Shown piece after piece: positions 14,479 to 23,103 of a stretch of 27,332 nt of DNA. Location of the stretch: the NCBI GenBank assembly GCA_964570205.1, contig CAZMXI010000057.1, positions 1 through 27,332 of the forward strand, given 5' to 3'. Numbering within the stretch: position 1 is the first letter of the stretch; each line of letters opens with the position of its first letter. The notes below the pieces were generated by a model. The model had not been told where the DNA came from. It saw only the letters and a list, made by a program, of their open reading frames with translations, and made no database searches. The position numbers and the translations under genes were made by a program. The DNA is from CAZMXI01 sp964570205. Lineage in GTDB: Bacteria > Planctomycetota > Phycisphaerae > Tepidisphaerales > Tepidisphaeraceae.

Positions 14479-14874
14479 ATGTTCATCGAGCGCATGATGA
14501 GCCAGGACAGCGCGCCGGCGTTGGAACAGGTGATCCGCTTCACCTCCGCCCGCCACAGGCTCATCGCCGAGAACATCGCCAACGTGGATACGCCTGGTTT
14601 CCGGCAGAAGGACCTCTCGGTCAAGCGATTCCACGAAACGCTGCGGCGGAGCCTCGAATCGCGCGACCGAAGCGGCGTGGCCCGGTTTGAGGGCATGGAC
14701 CAGGAGGTCATGCACCCGATTCGCGGAATCCTGTTTCACGACCGCAACAACCGGTCGATGGAGCAGCTTGCCACCGACCTGGCGAAGAATGCGATGATGC
14801 ACAACATCGCCGTCGAACTGCTTCGCAAGCAGTATGAGCAGATGACCATGGCGCTGCGGGAGCGAATCATGTGA
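14479..14874 (+). CDS. flgB: Flagellar basal-body proximal rod protein FlgB
   Basis: This 131-residue rod protein is exported by the flagellar type III apparatus and helps join the MS ring to the rod. The N-terminal rod motif RHRLIAENIANVDTPGFRQKD (about 27-47) is canonical. The C-terminal helix ATDLAKNAMMHNIAVELLRKQYEQM matches the family's terminal coiled coil. The length is typical for FlgB. GAGG lies 6 nt before the ATG. It is the first structural gene of the flgB-flgC-fliE run, 44 nt ahead of flgC. Confidence 0.95.
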   Translation: MFIERMMSQDSAPALEQVIRFTSARHRLIAENIANVDTPGFRQKDLSVKRFHETLRRSLESRDRSGVARFEGMDQEVMHPIRGILFHDRNNRSMEQLATDLAKNAMMHNIAVELLRKQYEQMTMALRERIM

Positions 14875-14918
14875 TGGGCGCCGGATAACCGGCTGCGAAC
14901 CACTGGCAACGGACGAAC

Positions 14919-15314
14919 ATGCTTGATACTTTAGACATCAGCGCGAGCGCATTGCAGGCCCAGCGGACGCGGTTGGACACCATCGCGCAGAACATCGCGA
15001 ATCTGAACACCACGCGGAACGCCCGCGGCGACGGGCCATATCGGCGAAAGGTCGCGGTGTTCATGCCCGGCCGGGCGGATGATGCCTCCAGGCCGGGGGT
15101 GCATGTGCAGGTGAAGGAGGATCCTTCCGTGCGCATGGTCCATGACCAACAGCATCCGCATCGCGATGCCCAGAACATGGTGCGGTATCCGAAGATTGAT
15201 CTGCCGGTGGAGTTTGCCAATGCCCTGGAGGCCTCGCGGGCGTACGAGGCGAACGTGACGACGATGGAGGTCACCAAGGCGATGATCAACGCGTCGCTCC
15301 GGCTGCTGGCGTAA
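14919..15314 (+). CDS. flgC: Flagellar basal-body rod protein FlgC
   Basis: This 131-residue proximal rod protein has an N-terminal motif LDISASALQAQRTRLDTIAQ followed by NIANLNTT. The FlgC-specific middle (PYRRKVAVF, later VRYPKIDLPVEFANALEASR) is followed by the C-terminal helix AYEANVTTMEVTKAMINASL. It assembles with FlgB and FliE between the MS ring and the distal rod. The Shine-Dalgarno is weak (GGACGA). Only 12 nt separate its stop from fliE, so co-transcription is near certain. Confidence 0.95.
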   Translation: MLDTLDISASALQAQRTRLDTIAQNIANLNTTRNARGDGPYRRKVAVFMPGRADDASRPGVHVQVKEDPSVRMVHDQQHPHRDAQNMVRYPKIDLPVEFANALEASRAYEANVTTMEVTKAMINASLRLLA

Positions 15315-15326
15315 CAGGATGGTCTC

Positions 15327-15638
15327 ATGATCAACGGCGCACACAACCTCGGCGGGCTCGGCAAGGTCGCCGGCGGGCTTTCGCCCGCAGCGCCCGGCGG
15401 CGGCAAGGGCGTTGGTTCATCGAGCTTTGCCGACGTGCTCAAGAAGAGCATCGACGAGGTCTCCAAGCTTCAGCAGGATGCCAGCCGCGCGGTAGAGGAT
15501 CTGGCCGCGGGCCGAACCGACGATGTCTCAACGGTCATGACGGCGGTGGAGAAGTCCGACCTGGCGTTCAAGACGCTCCTGGCGATTCGCGCCAAGCTGA
15601 TGGACGCCTATGAGGAGATCAAGACCATCCAGGTGTGA
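15327..15638 (+). CDS. fliE: Flagellar hook-basal body complex protein FliE
   Basis: This 103-residue protein forms the junction between MS ring and rod. Family features are the SFADVLKKSIDEVSKLQQDA segment, the central TDDVSTVMTAVEKSDLAFKT and the C-terminal RAKLMDAYEEIKTIQV. A Gly/Pro-rich N-terminus is unstructured, as usual. The order flgB-flgC-fliE-fliF-fliG is the standard conserved order. A 104-nt gap follows before fliF. Confidence 0.95.
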   Translation: MINGAHNLGGLGKVAGGLSPAAPGGGKGVGSSSFADVLKKSIDEVSKLQQDASRAVEDLAAGRTDDVSTVMTAVEKSDLAFKTLLAIRAKLMDAYEEIKTIQV

Positions 15639-15742
15639 TGGGTCGACGTGTGGTTGAAAGGGGCCGTGGCGCGGCAGCGGTGGCCAGGAAGGCCCCGGTC
15701 GCGTCAGGCAGTGGATCCTGGTAAGCCAAGGAAGGCACAGCC

Positions 15743-17368
15743 ATGGAATTCCTCAGAACGCAATTCAGCCGGATTCAGGCCCAGCTTTCGGGCCTGAGCG
15801 CCAGCCAGAAGATGCTGGCGGGCACCCTCGTGGTCATCATCCTGATGACCTTGTTCTGGTGGACGACCTTCGCCGGACAGTCGGAGACAGTCGCCCTCCT
15901 CGATCAGCCCATGCGATCCGAGGAGATCGCCCTCATCACCGCCCGGCTGGAGGCCAAGGGCGTCAAGTACCGGATGGTGGGCGATCGAATTCACGTGCCT
16001 TCCGAGCGGCGGCTCGAGCTCTGGGCCGACCTGAGCTACTCCGGGCTGATGCCCCGCGACACCAAGGTCGCCCTCGACGAGATCATTTCCAAGACCAGCC
16101 CCTTCATGAGCAACCGCCAGCAGGAGCAGATCTGGAACCAGGTTCGCCAGACCACGCTGTCGCAGATCGTCAACGAGCTGCCCGATGTCGCGACGGCCCG
16201 CGTGGTCATTGACGATAAGCGAGAGCGTGGCCCGCGAGGCTATGAGCCTTCGGCGATGGTGGCCATCACGATGCGCGCCGGCAGCCCGGCGGATAACAAG
16301 CTCGCCAAGGCGGCCGCCGACGTCGTCTCCGGGTCCGTGGCCAATCTGAATCGTTCAAACGTCCGTGTCATCATCAACGGCAAGTCGTTTCACCTCCGGA
16401 ATGAGGATGGCCTCGGCGGCAGCGATGAATGGCTCGACCAGGTCGAGCGCTCCGAGCGCTATCACGAAGACAAGGTCCGCCGGGCTTTCCAGAATATCGA
16501 TGGCGTGGTGGTGCTCGTCACGGTGAGTCCGAATTTCGAGCACGTCGAGAAGTTCACCGAGGACTACGACCCCAAGAAGGTGGTCACCGCCCCGAAGAGC
16601 GAGGAAACCACCAACGAGGAGAACAAGTCTTCCCAGCGCTCCGGCGGCGAGGCCGGCATGGTCGTGAATGGCCCGATGGAGGCGCCCGCCGTCGGCGATG
16701 ACACCAGTTCGGTCACCGACAAGAGCCGCATCGAGAATGTCGTCGGCATGGGCCGCACCGAGATCAAGAGCACCAAACCCGGCGGGGAGCTGCCGCCCAA
16801 GTCCGCGACGGTTCTCATTCCCCGGGGCTATTTCGTGGAGGACTTGCGCCGACGGTCCGGCGCCACCGACAAGGATCCCGACATCAAGCTGGTCGATTCC
16901 TTCATCACGGCCGAAACCACCCGCATGCGCGACTGGGTGCGCACCTCGCTCGGCCTGGCGACCGATGACATGATCCGCGTCGACGCCTGCCCCGATCCCA
17001 TCCTGCCCGTGGCGATGGCGCCGCAGGCCGCCGCGACTTCCATGTCGCTCATGCTGACCGATCACGCCCGGGAAATCGCCCTTGGCGTGCTGGCGGTCGC
17101 CAGCCTTCTGCTGGTCTCCAATATGGTGCGCAAGGCTTCGCCGGCCCCGGCCGTCGCCACCGCCGCCCAGCCGAGGCCCGTTCCGCCCCTGCTCAGCAGC
17201 GACGACACCATTGGCGAGGTCAGCGAGGGCAAGCCTCTCCTCGACGGCATGGAACTGGATGAGGAATCGGTCAAGGCCCAGGAGATGCTCGGCCAGGTGT
17301 CGCAGCTTGTTGACGACAACCCCGACGCCGCCGCCAACCTGGTCAAGCGATGGCTCAGCCGGTCCTAG
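15743..17368 (+). CDS. fliF: Flagellar MS-ring protein FliF
   Basis: This 541-residue inner-membrane protein forms the MS ring on which the basal body is built. Two transmembrane helices are visible: about 24-43 (MLAGTLVVIILMTLFWWTTF) and 444-462 (EIALGVLAVASLLLVSNMV). Between them are ring-building motifs: the periplasmic segment ALLDQPMRSEEIALI, the STIGMPR-like YSGLMPRDTKVALDE and VANLNRSNVRVIING. The cytoplasmic C-terminus KAQEMLGQVSQLVDDNPD then AANLVKRWL is the FliG-binding helix pair. An AAGGAAGG-like Shine-Dalgarno lies about 8 nt upstream. It is a little shorter than enterobacterial FliF but within the family range. Confidence 0.95.
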   Translation: MEFLRTQFSRIQAQLSGLSASQKMLAGTLVVIILMTLFWWTTFAGQSETVALLDQPMRSEEIALITARLEAKGVKYRMVGDRIHVPSERRLELWADLSYSGLMPRDTKVALDEIISKTSPFMSNRQQEQIWNQVRQTTLSQIVNELPDVATARVVIDDKRERGPRGYEPSAMVAITMRAGSPADNKLAKAAADVVSGSVANLNRSNVRVIINGKSFHLRNEDGLGGSDEWLDQVERSERYHEDKVRRAFQNIDGVVVLVTVSPNFEHVEKFTEDYDPKKVVTAPKSEETTNEENKSSQRSGGEAGMVVNGPMEAPAVGDDTSSVTDKSRIENVVGMGRTEIKSTKPGGELPPKSATVLIPRGYFVEDLRRRSGATDKDPDIKLVDSFITAETTRMRDWVRTSLGLATDDMIRVDACPDPILPVAMAPQAAATSMSLMLTDHAREIALGVLAVASLLLVSNMVRKASPAPAVATAAQPRPVPPLLSSDDTIGEVSEGKPLLDGMELDEESVKAQEMLGQVSQLVDDNPDAAANLVKRWLSRS

Positions 17369-17415
17369 CGGCCTAGTGAAACCGGCGTCGGCCGGACGCC
17401 CGAGTGGAGTGTCCC

Positions 17416-18423
17416 ATGTCCATCGATGTATCCGGAGTACGAAAGGCGGCGATCCTGCTGGTCTCGCTCGAGCAGGATAAGGCCGCGGAAGTCCTGCGCC
17501 GTCTGCCTCCCGAGGCCGTCGAGGAAGTCAGCCGAGAGATCGCCTCGCTGGGCGAAATCCCCAATGCCGCTCGGCGCGACGTCTTTTCAGAGTTCTACAG
17601 CCTTGCCCTGGCCAATTCCTATATCAGTGAAGGCGGCCTGGAATACGCCAAGGCGCTGCTCCGCAAGAGCCTCGCCGAACAGGATGCCGACCGTGTCATC
17701 AAGCAGGTCACCCAGCAGGTCCAGACCACGCCTTTCTCCTTCCTTCAGAAGGCCGAGAGCGAAAACCTCCTGACGTTCATTCAGGATGAACACCCCCAGA
17801 CGATCGCGCTGATCCTCGCGCATCTGCCGGCCCAGAAAGCGTCGGAAATCCTGGTTGGCCTGCCCAGCCAGAAGCAGGTCGAGGTGGTCAAACGCGTCGC
17901 CAACATGGAGCAGACCAACCCGGAGGTGATTAAGGAAGTGGAGCGCGGGCTGGAGCATCGCCTGTCGGACATCGTCAGCCAGACCTTCGAAAAGGCTGGC
18001 GGCGTCGAGACTGTCGCCGAAATACTCAACCTTGCCGACCGCTCCACCGAAAAAGGCATCATGGAAGGCCTGGAGGCCGAGGATCCCGATCTTGTCGAGC
18101 AGATCCGCCGGCTCATGTTCGTCTTCGAGGACATCCTGCTCGTCAACGACAAGGGCATCCAGTCGGTGCTCAAGGAAGTGGACAACGAGGAACTGGCCCT
18201 GGCGCTCAAGACCGCCAGCGAAGAGCTCAAGCAGAAGATTTTCAAGAACATGTCCGAGCGCGCAGCGCAGCTCATCGCCGAGGACATGCAGTATATGGGT
18301 CCCGTTCGCGTCAGCGACGTCGAGGCCGCCCAGCAGAAGATCGTGGATATCGTGCGCCGACTCGAGGATTCCGGCGAGATCATCATTGCCGGCCGCGGCG
18401 GCGAGAAGGAAATGGTTGTATAG
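17416..18423 (+). CDS. fliG: Flagellar motor switch protein FliG
   Basis: This 335-residue protein forms the rotor ring under FliF and contacts the stator. Its three domains are recognisable: an N-terminal FliF-binding part (VRKAAILLVSLEQDKAAEVL), a middle domain with the EHPQTIALILAHLP motif, and a C-terminal domain (FEDILLVNDKGIQSVLKEVD onward) with the charged torque helix. ATG at 17416 has GGAG 6 nt upstream and is preferred over the upstream in-frame start at 17404. It lies 47 nt after fliF. FliM and FliN are not encoded in the window. Confidence 0.96.
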   Translation: MSIDVSGVRKAAILLVSLEQDKAAEVLRRLPPEAVEEVSREIASLGEIPNAARRDVFSEFYSLALANSYISEGGLEYAKALLRKSLAEQDADRVIKQVTQQVQTTPFSFLQKAESENLLTFIQDEHPQTIALILAHLPAQKASEILVGLPSQKQVEVVKRVANMEQTNPEVIKEVERGLEHRLSDIVSQTFEKAGGVETVAEILNLADRSTEKGIMEGLEAEDPDLVEQIRRLMFVFEDILLVNDKGIQSVLKEVDNEELALALKTASEELKQKIFKNMSERAAQLIAEDMQYMGPVRVSDVEAAQQKIVDIVRRLEDSGEIIIAGRGGEKEMVV

Positions 18424-18452
18424 GCGACCGGGCCGCACGCGCCGCCTGAACC

Positions 18453-19172
18453 ATGGATCAACGACTTATGGGCCTGATCAAATCCGCTAATGCTCCCGCC
18501 GCAGCGGCGCCGTTTTCGATGAAAGACATCGAGAAACAGGCCGCAGTGTTGTTGACGCGCGCCCGGGAACAGGCAGACCGGCTTCTGATCGCCGCTCAGG
18601 CCGAGGCCGAGCGGCTCAGGCAAGCTGCCCGCACCCAGGGCCATGCCGAGGGTCGCGCCAAGGGGCATGCCGAAGGCCGGGCTGAGGGTCTGAAGGCGGG
18701 TCGCGAACAGGCCCTTGCCGATCACCGTGTTCGGTTCACCGCCGCCGTCGAGGCCTTGACCGCCGCCGCTGCCGAACTCAATGACTCGCGGCTCGAACTT
18801 GCGGCCGAAGCGCATCGCGATGTGATCAACCTCGCTATCGCCATCGCCCGACGCGCCACCAAGAAGCAGGCCATGGCCGATCCTTCCGTCGCCGTCGCCA
18901 ATGTGGTCGAGGCGCTGCGGCTCGTGGTTCACGCTTCCGACATCCGCATTGCGGTCCATCCAACCCAGGCGGCCGTCCTACAGGATGCACTGCCCGCCCT
19001 CAAGCTCCAACTGCCCGATCTCGAGCATGTGGAGGTCATCGAGGACACCGCTGTTGCCCCGGGCGGGTGTCGGGTCTTCACCGCCCACGGGCACATCGAC
19101 GGCGAACTGGATGCCCAGATCGAGCGCATTGCCGCCGACCTGCTTCCCGCCGCCGGGGAGGTGGCCGCGTGA
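18453..19172 (+). CDS. fliH: Flagellar assembly protein FliH
   Basis: This 239-residue protein is the regulator and stator-stalk partner of the export ATPase FliI. A helical N-terminal region leads into an exact GxxxG ladder with Gly at residues 63, 67, 71, 75, 79 and 83, the hallmark of FliH. The C-terminal domain (about 110-235) has FliH/SctL/V-ATPase-E features such as DVINLAIAIARRATKK. Its stop overlaps the fliI start (GTGA, 19169-19172), implying translational coupling and matched amounts. The start codon lacks a clear Shine-Dalgarno; ATG at 18468 is a possible alternative. The gap after fliG is 29 nt. Confidence 0.92.
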   Translation: MDQRLMGLIKSANAPAAAAPFSMKDIEKQAAVLLTRAREQADRLLIAAQAEAERLRQAARTQGHAEGRAKGHAEGRAEGLKAGREQALADHRVRFTAAVEALTAAAAELNDSRLELAAEAHRDVINLAIAIARRATKKQAMADPSVAVANVVEALRLVVHASDIRIAVHPTQAAVLQDALPALKLQLPDLEHVEVIEDTAVAPGGCRVFTAHGHIDGELDAQIERIAADLLPAAGEVAA

Positions 19173-20539
19173 GCCTTCTTGAAGCCCAGATCGACGCCGT
19201 GCGGTCGAGCATGCCCTTTGGCGTGGCCGGCCAGGTCGCCGGCATCAGCGGCCTGACCATCGAAGCCGCCGACCTCGCCCTGCCCGTGGGCGCCTTGTGC
19301 CGCATCCACAGTTTTGGCGGCCGCACGTCGCTGGCCGAGGTCATCGGTTTCCGCCAGGGCCGCACGTTGCTCATGTCCCTCTCGGCAATCTCCGGCGTCT
19401 CGCCCGGCGACCGCCTCGACAATATCGCCTCCAGCCCTCGCATGTGGTGTTCGCGCGAACTGCTCGGCCGGGTCCTCAACGGCATGGGTCAGCCGATTGA
19501 CGGCAAGCCTGCCCTGTGTCTCAGTCAGTCCCGCCGCATCGACGGCCGGGGCGTCAAGCCCCTGCTGCGCAAGAACATCGACCAGCCCATCGGAACCGGC
19601 ATTCGCGCGGTGGATGGCCTGCACACCTGTGGCATGGGCCAGCGCATGGGCATCTTCTCCGGCCCCGGCGTCGGCAAGAGCACCCTCATTTCCGGCATCG
19701 CCAAATACACCAGCGCCGACGTCTCCGTCGTCGCCCTCATCGGCGAACGCGGCCGCGAAGTGCAGGAATTCCTGATCAACACGCTCGGCCCTCAAGGCCT
19801 TGCCCGCTGTGTCGTCATCGCCAGCACCAGCGATGATTCGCCCCTTCTTCGCGTTCGCGCCGCCAAAGTCGCCTGCACAGTGGCCGAGTACTTCCGCGAT
19901 ATGGGGCTCAATGTGCTGCTGCTCATGGATTCCATCACCCGTCTGGCCCACGCGCAGCGGCAGATCGGCCTGGCTGCCCATGAACCGCCCGCCACGCGCG
20001 GCTATCCACCCAGTGTCTTCGCGTTGCTTCCGGAGATTCTGGAACGCGCCGGCCGAAACGCCACCGGCTCCATCACCGGCTTCTACAACGTCCTGGTCGA
20101 GGGCGACGACTTCAACGAGCCCATCGCCGACGCCATCAAGGGCATCACCGATGGGCACCTCTGGCTCAGCCGTTCCCTGGCCAACCGCGGGCATTTCCCC
20201 GCGATCGACGTTCTCCAGAGCATCAGTCGCGTCCGCGGCGAAGTGACGCCGCCGGAACAGGTCCGCGCCGCTCGTCGGAGCCTGTCGCTGCTGGCCGTCT
20301 ACCAGGAGATCGAGGATCTCGTCAGCGTTGGCGCCTACGTTCCCGGCATCAACCCGGAAAACGATCTGGCTGTGCAGGCTCGCCCCAGAATCCTCCAGTT
20401 CCTCCAGCAGGAACCCAACTCCCCCTGCAACCTGGAACAGGCCCGGAAGCAGCTCATGGACCTGTCCGCGTGGATCGAGCAATTGGACAAAGTCCTCAAG
20501 GCCCAGGCCGCCAAGGGAAATGCCCGCAAGAACGCATGA
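19169..20539 (+). CDS. fliI: Flagellum-specific export ATPase FliI
   Basis: This 456-residue ATPase of the flagellar type III export apparatus is related to F1 beta subunits. Walker A is SGPGVGKS (164-171) and Walker B is VLLLMDSITR. Other typical blocks are GIRAVDGLHTCGMGQR, LIGERGREVQEF, ATRGYPPSVFALLPEILERAG and DAIKGITDGHLWLSR. The start is GTG at 19169, overlapping the fliH stop, with GGGGAGG about 7 nt upstream. The frame is open to 19067, but those residues are out-of-frame fliH sequence. All catalytic motifs are intact. Confidence 0.96.
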   Translation: MSLLEAQIDAVRSSMPFGVAGQVAGISGLTIEAADLALPVGALCRIHSFGGRTSLAEVIGFRQGRTLLMSLSAISGVSPGDRLDNIASSPRMWCSRELLGRVLNGMGQPIDGKPALCLSQSRRIDGRGVKPLLRKNIDQPIGTGIRAVDGLHTCGMGQRMGIFSGPGVGKSTLISGIAKYTSADVSVVALIGERGREVQEFLINTLGPQGLARCVVIASTSDDSPLLRVRAAKVACTVAEYFRDMGLNVLLLMDSITRLAHAQRQIGLAAHEPPATRGYPPSVFALLPEILERAGRNATGSITGFYNVLVEGDDFNEPIADAIKGITDGHLWLSRSLANRGHFPAIDVLQSISRVRGEVTPPEQVRAARRSLSLLAVYQEIEDLVSVGAYVPGINPENDLAVQARPRILQFLQQEPNSPCNLEQARKQLMDLSAWIEQLDKVLKAQAAKGNARKNA

Positions 20540-20553
20540 ATGGATGATGCACG

Positions 20554-21039
20554 ATGGCACGTTTCGTATTTCAGCTTGAAGGCGTCCTGAAGCTCCGCAG
20601 CAACATCGAGCGCGAGCGGCAGCGAGAACTTGCCCTCGTCGTTCGCCAGATGCAGGAACTGCGAGATCAGCTCGCGGGTCTCGACCAGAGTGTCCAGGAC
20701 TCCCGAGACGACCTCCGCCGCAACCATCTCGTTGGCCGGCTTGACCTTGCTTTCCTTGCCGCCCACCGCCGCTTCATCGGCTCGATGCAGGCCCGCGCCA
20801 TGACGCTCGTGCAGAGAATGGCGATGGTGCAGCGGCAGATCGATCAGGCCCGCTCCTCGCTCGCCGAGGCCGCCAAACAACGCAAGATCATTGAGAAGGT
20901 CCGCGAAAGACAATACCAGCGATGGATGAGCGACCTGCGGCGGCGCCAGGATCTTGCCCTGGATGAAGCCACCACCCAGCTCAGTTTCCACCAACTTCAG
21001 GAGCAGTTCCAGATGGATGAAAGCGGGGATGCCGCATGA
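20554..21039 (+). CDS. fliJ: Flagellar export protein FliJ
   Basis: This 161-residue, almost entirely helical protein is predicted to form an antiparallel coiled coil, the fold of FliJ that inserts into the FliI hexamer like the F1 gamma subunit. It begins with the typical RFVFQLEGVLKLRSNIERER and continues with Gln/Arg/Glu-rich heptads to residue about 150. Position right after fliI supports the call. The stop overlaps the start of the next gene (ATGA, 21036-21039). The Shine-Dalgarno is weak, consistent with coupling to fliI 14 nt upstream. Confidence 0.9.
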   Translation: MARFVFQLEGVLKLRSNIERERQRELALVVRQMQELRDQLAGLDQSVQDSRDDLRRNHLVGRLDLAFLAAHRRFIGSMQARAMTLVQRMAMVQRQIDQARSSLAEAAKQRKIIEKVRERQYQRWMSDLRRRQDLALDEATTQLSFHQLQEQFQMDESGDAA

Positions 21040-21701
21040 AGAGAGTGCTCAACGTCATTGTCCTGACCCTCGCCCTCAACTTCCTGGTTCTGGCCGCCGG
21101 CGTCGGCTGGCTTTACCAGGCCGGCAGACTGAGCCGAGACAAGGTCAGCGCGATCAAGGCGATCGTCTTCCCCGAACCTGCCGAAGCGCAGCCCGACAAA
21201 GCCGCCTCGCAGGCGCCCACCACGCGACCCCTGCTGAAGCTCGAAGAGCTGGTGGCGGAGCGCGCCGGCCGGCCGGCCGCGGAGCAGCTTGAACATATTC
21301 GCGAGGCCTTCGACGCCCGCATGACCCAGCTTGAGCGCGCCCACCGTGAACTGACCAACCTCCAGGGCCAGGTGCAGCTTGCCCAGATGCAGATCGACAT
21401 CGACCGCAAGAAGCTGGACGCCGACCGCGCTGCCCTTGAAACGCAGATGAGGGAAGCCCAGCGCCTTGCGGTCGATCAGGGTTTCCAGGACAGCCTCTCC
21501 CTTTACACCACGCTTCCCGCCAAGCAGGTCAAGACCATCTTCCTCGGCCTCAGCGATGACATCGTCGTGCAGTATCTTCAGGCTATGGAGAGCCGAATCG
21601 CCGCCAAGATCACCCGCGAGTTCAAAACACCTCAGGAGCAACAGCGCCTTCTGAAGATTATGGAGTTGATGCGGCAGCCCCAGGCCACCGCCAAGGAGTG
21701 A
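21036..21701 (+). CDS. MotE-like flagellar protein (MgtE N-domain type)
   Basis: This 221-residue protein has one N-terminal transmembrane helix (about 5-27, LNVIVLTLALNFLVLAAGVG). A linker with the Phycisphaerae-like APTTRP motif is followed by a long coiled coil (about 85-150, AFDARMTQLERAHRELTNL onward). A final helical domain (YTTLPAKQVKTIFLGLSDD, then VVQYLQAMESR) resembles the MgtE intracellular N domain. This architecture matches MotE, a periplasmic chaperone of the stator protein MotC in rhizobia, and related proteins often encoded between fliJ and fliK. The exact role here is unknown; a stator or export accessory function is inferred. It overlaps fliJ by 4 nt and precedes fliK by 4 nt. 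Confidence 0.7.
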   Translation: MKRVLNVIVLTLALNFLVLAAGVGWLYQAGRLSRDKVSAIKAIVFPEPAEAQPDKAASQAPTTRPLLKLEELVAERAGRPAAEQLEHIREAFDARMTQLERAHRELTNLQGQVQLAQMQIDIDRKKLDADRAALETQMREAQRLAVDQGFQDSLSLYTTLPAKQVKTIFLGLSDDIVVQYLQAMESRIAAKITREFKTPQEQQRLLKIMELMRQPQATAKE

Positions 21702-21705
21702 ATGC

Positions 21706-23010
21706 ATGCCCGAGATCAATGCCGCCGGCGCCGGCCTCGCCAACCTCGTCAAGTCCCCGCCCAGGCAGAACACCGCCGCTGACCCGGAGGCATTCGAGCA
21801 GGCCCTGGCCAGCGCTCAGCCCAATCCTCAGGCTTCGATCACGCCCGAGCCTGCCGACCCCGCATCCGATCCCCAGCCGCAGGCGGCCGTCGAAACGGTC
21901 CGGCAAACCGGCGAGCTGCAGGATGCCCCCGGCGCCCCCCGGCTCGAACAGCCCAAGCCGCCGGCGGCCACCGCCAACCTGACCGATGCCGGTCTGCTCC
22001 TGGCCAACGCCGTTGCCCCGGTCGGCGAAGATGACCAGTCCGCGCCCATTCTGCCCACGCTGGATGCGCCCGACGATCCGGACCTGACGAGCCTGCTCCT
22101 GCCCGTCCAACCCTTGTCCGATGAGTCTGACGAGCCTGACCCGCCCGACCTTACGCAGTACCAGACGCCGGCCGAGTTGCCCATGCCCGTCATGCCCGTT
22201 GAAATGTCCATGCCTCAGGCGCCGGAACAAGGGGCCCCGAATGCGGCTCCCGCGACCGCCCATCCTTCGCTGTCGCAGGCAGTATTTGCTGATTGGCCGG
22301 ACCAAGCCACGCCACCATCCGGCCCGCAGCCGTTCACCGCGGGAATGCCCCTGCGAGCTGCTCCGCTTGGGGTGGCCCAGGGCGAGGAGGCGCCCATCCA
22401 ACTCCAGCGGCCCGAGTGGCAGCTTGTTGATCAACCGCCTGCCGTCGCCGAAGAGCCCGCGCTTCCGAAACTGGAGTTGCCCAGGACAACGCTGCCGCCT
22501 GCTTCCCCAACCGGCCATATCCAGCTTGTTTCGCTGGAAAAGGCGGCACAGCCCGCGGCAGCGCTGCTCCGTCCGGCTGAAGAGAGCTTCGTCGACAACA
22601 ACCACCCCAATATCGTCACCGCCCTGCGGTCGCAGCTTACCCCCGACGGCGGCAGCGTGCGCATCCGCCTTGATCCGCCCGAACTGGGCGCGCTCAACAT
22701 CCAGATCGTGATCCGCGATGGCATCGTCAGCGCATCCTTCCAAACCAGCAATGATGAAGCCACACGCCTGGTCGGCCACAGCCTCGGCCAACTCAAGCAC
22801 ACGCTGGAAACGCAGGGCGTCATCGTGGACAAACTGCACGTACAGCAGGCCCCGCGCGATAATCCTTCGGGTAACGCCGGTGAAGATGCGCAACAGCAGC
22901 ATTCCCAGGACCGGTCGCAGCAGCAGCATGAGCAGCAACGCCGCGAGATGCTCCATCGCATGTGGCGCAAGGTGATGGGCGGCGACGACGCGGTCGACGT
23001 GATGGCCTAG
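21706..23010 (+). CDS. fliK: Flagellar hook-length control protein FliK
   Basis: This 434-residue protein is a secreted ruler that sets hook length and switches export to filament substrates. The first 290 residues are Pro/Ala/Gln-rich and probably unfolded, as in other FliK proteins. The C-terminal switch domain (about 298-385) has the conserved core SVRIRLDPPELGALNIQIVI, then VSASFQTSNDEATRLV and LGQLKHTLETQGVIVDKLHV. The tail is very Gln/His/Ser-rich. AAGGAG lies 7 nt before the ATG. It is the last gene of the flagellar cluster; flgD and flgE, the usual next genes, are absent and a sulfatase follows. Confidence 0.88.
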   Translation: MPEINAAGAGLANLVKSPPRQNTAADPEAFEQALASAQPNPQASITPEPADPASDPQPQAAVETVRQTGELQDAPGAPRLEQPKPPAATANLTDAGLLLANAVAPVGEDDQSAPILPTLDAPDDPDLTSLLLPVQPLSDESDEPDPPDLTQYQTPAELPMPVMPVEMSMPQAPEQGAPNAAPATAHPSLSQAVFADWPDQATPPSGPQPFTAGMPLRAAPLGVAQGEEAPIQLQRPEWQLVDQPPAVAEEPALPKLELPRTTLPPASPTGHIQLVSLEKAAQPAAALLRPAEESFVDNNHPNIVTALRSQLTPDGGSVRIRLDPPELGALNIQIVIRDGIVSASFQTSNDEATRLVGHSLGQLKHTLETQGVIVDKLHVQQAPRDNPSGNAGEDAQQQHSQDRSQQQHEQQRREMLHRMWRKVMGGDDAVDVMA

Positions 23011-23032
23011 GCAGAAGCCTCTGGGGAATCAC

Positions 23033-23050
23033 CCGGGAACACCGTCCCGG
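23033..23050 (+). terminator. Possible weak terminator after fliK
   Basis: CCGGGA (23033-23038) pairs with TCCCGG (23045-23050) around a 6-nt loop, 22 nt after the fliK stop. It is followed by GC-rich sequence rather than a T-run, so it would need Rho or act only as an mRNA end. It marks the likely boundary between the flagellar cluster and the sulfatase gene. Confidence 0.3.
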
Positions 23051-23103
23051 CGATCCGGGCGATCGCGGTTGTGTCGCGGCGGTCATGCTGTAACATGCCG
23101 ACC

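Noticed and set aside
15712..15727. Sigma-54-like site TGGATCCTGGTAAGCC before fliF
   Set aside because: The GG and GC spacing is right, but the -12 element has AAGC instead of TTGC, and the start site would fall after the Shine-Dalgarno, only about 5 nt before the ATG.
18929..20560. Long minus-strand open frame opposite fliH and fliI
   Set aside because: It is antisense to strongly conserved flagellar genes and has low-complexity composition typical of shadow frames.
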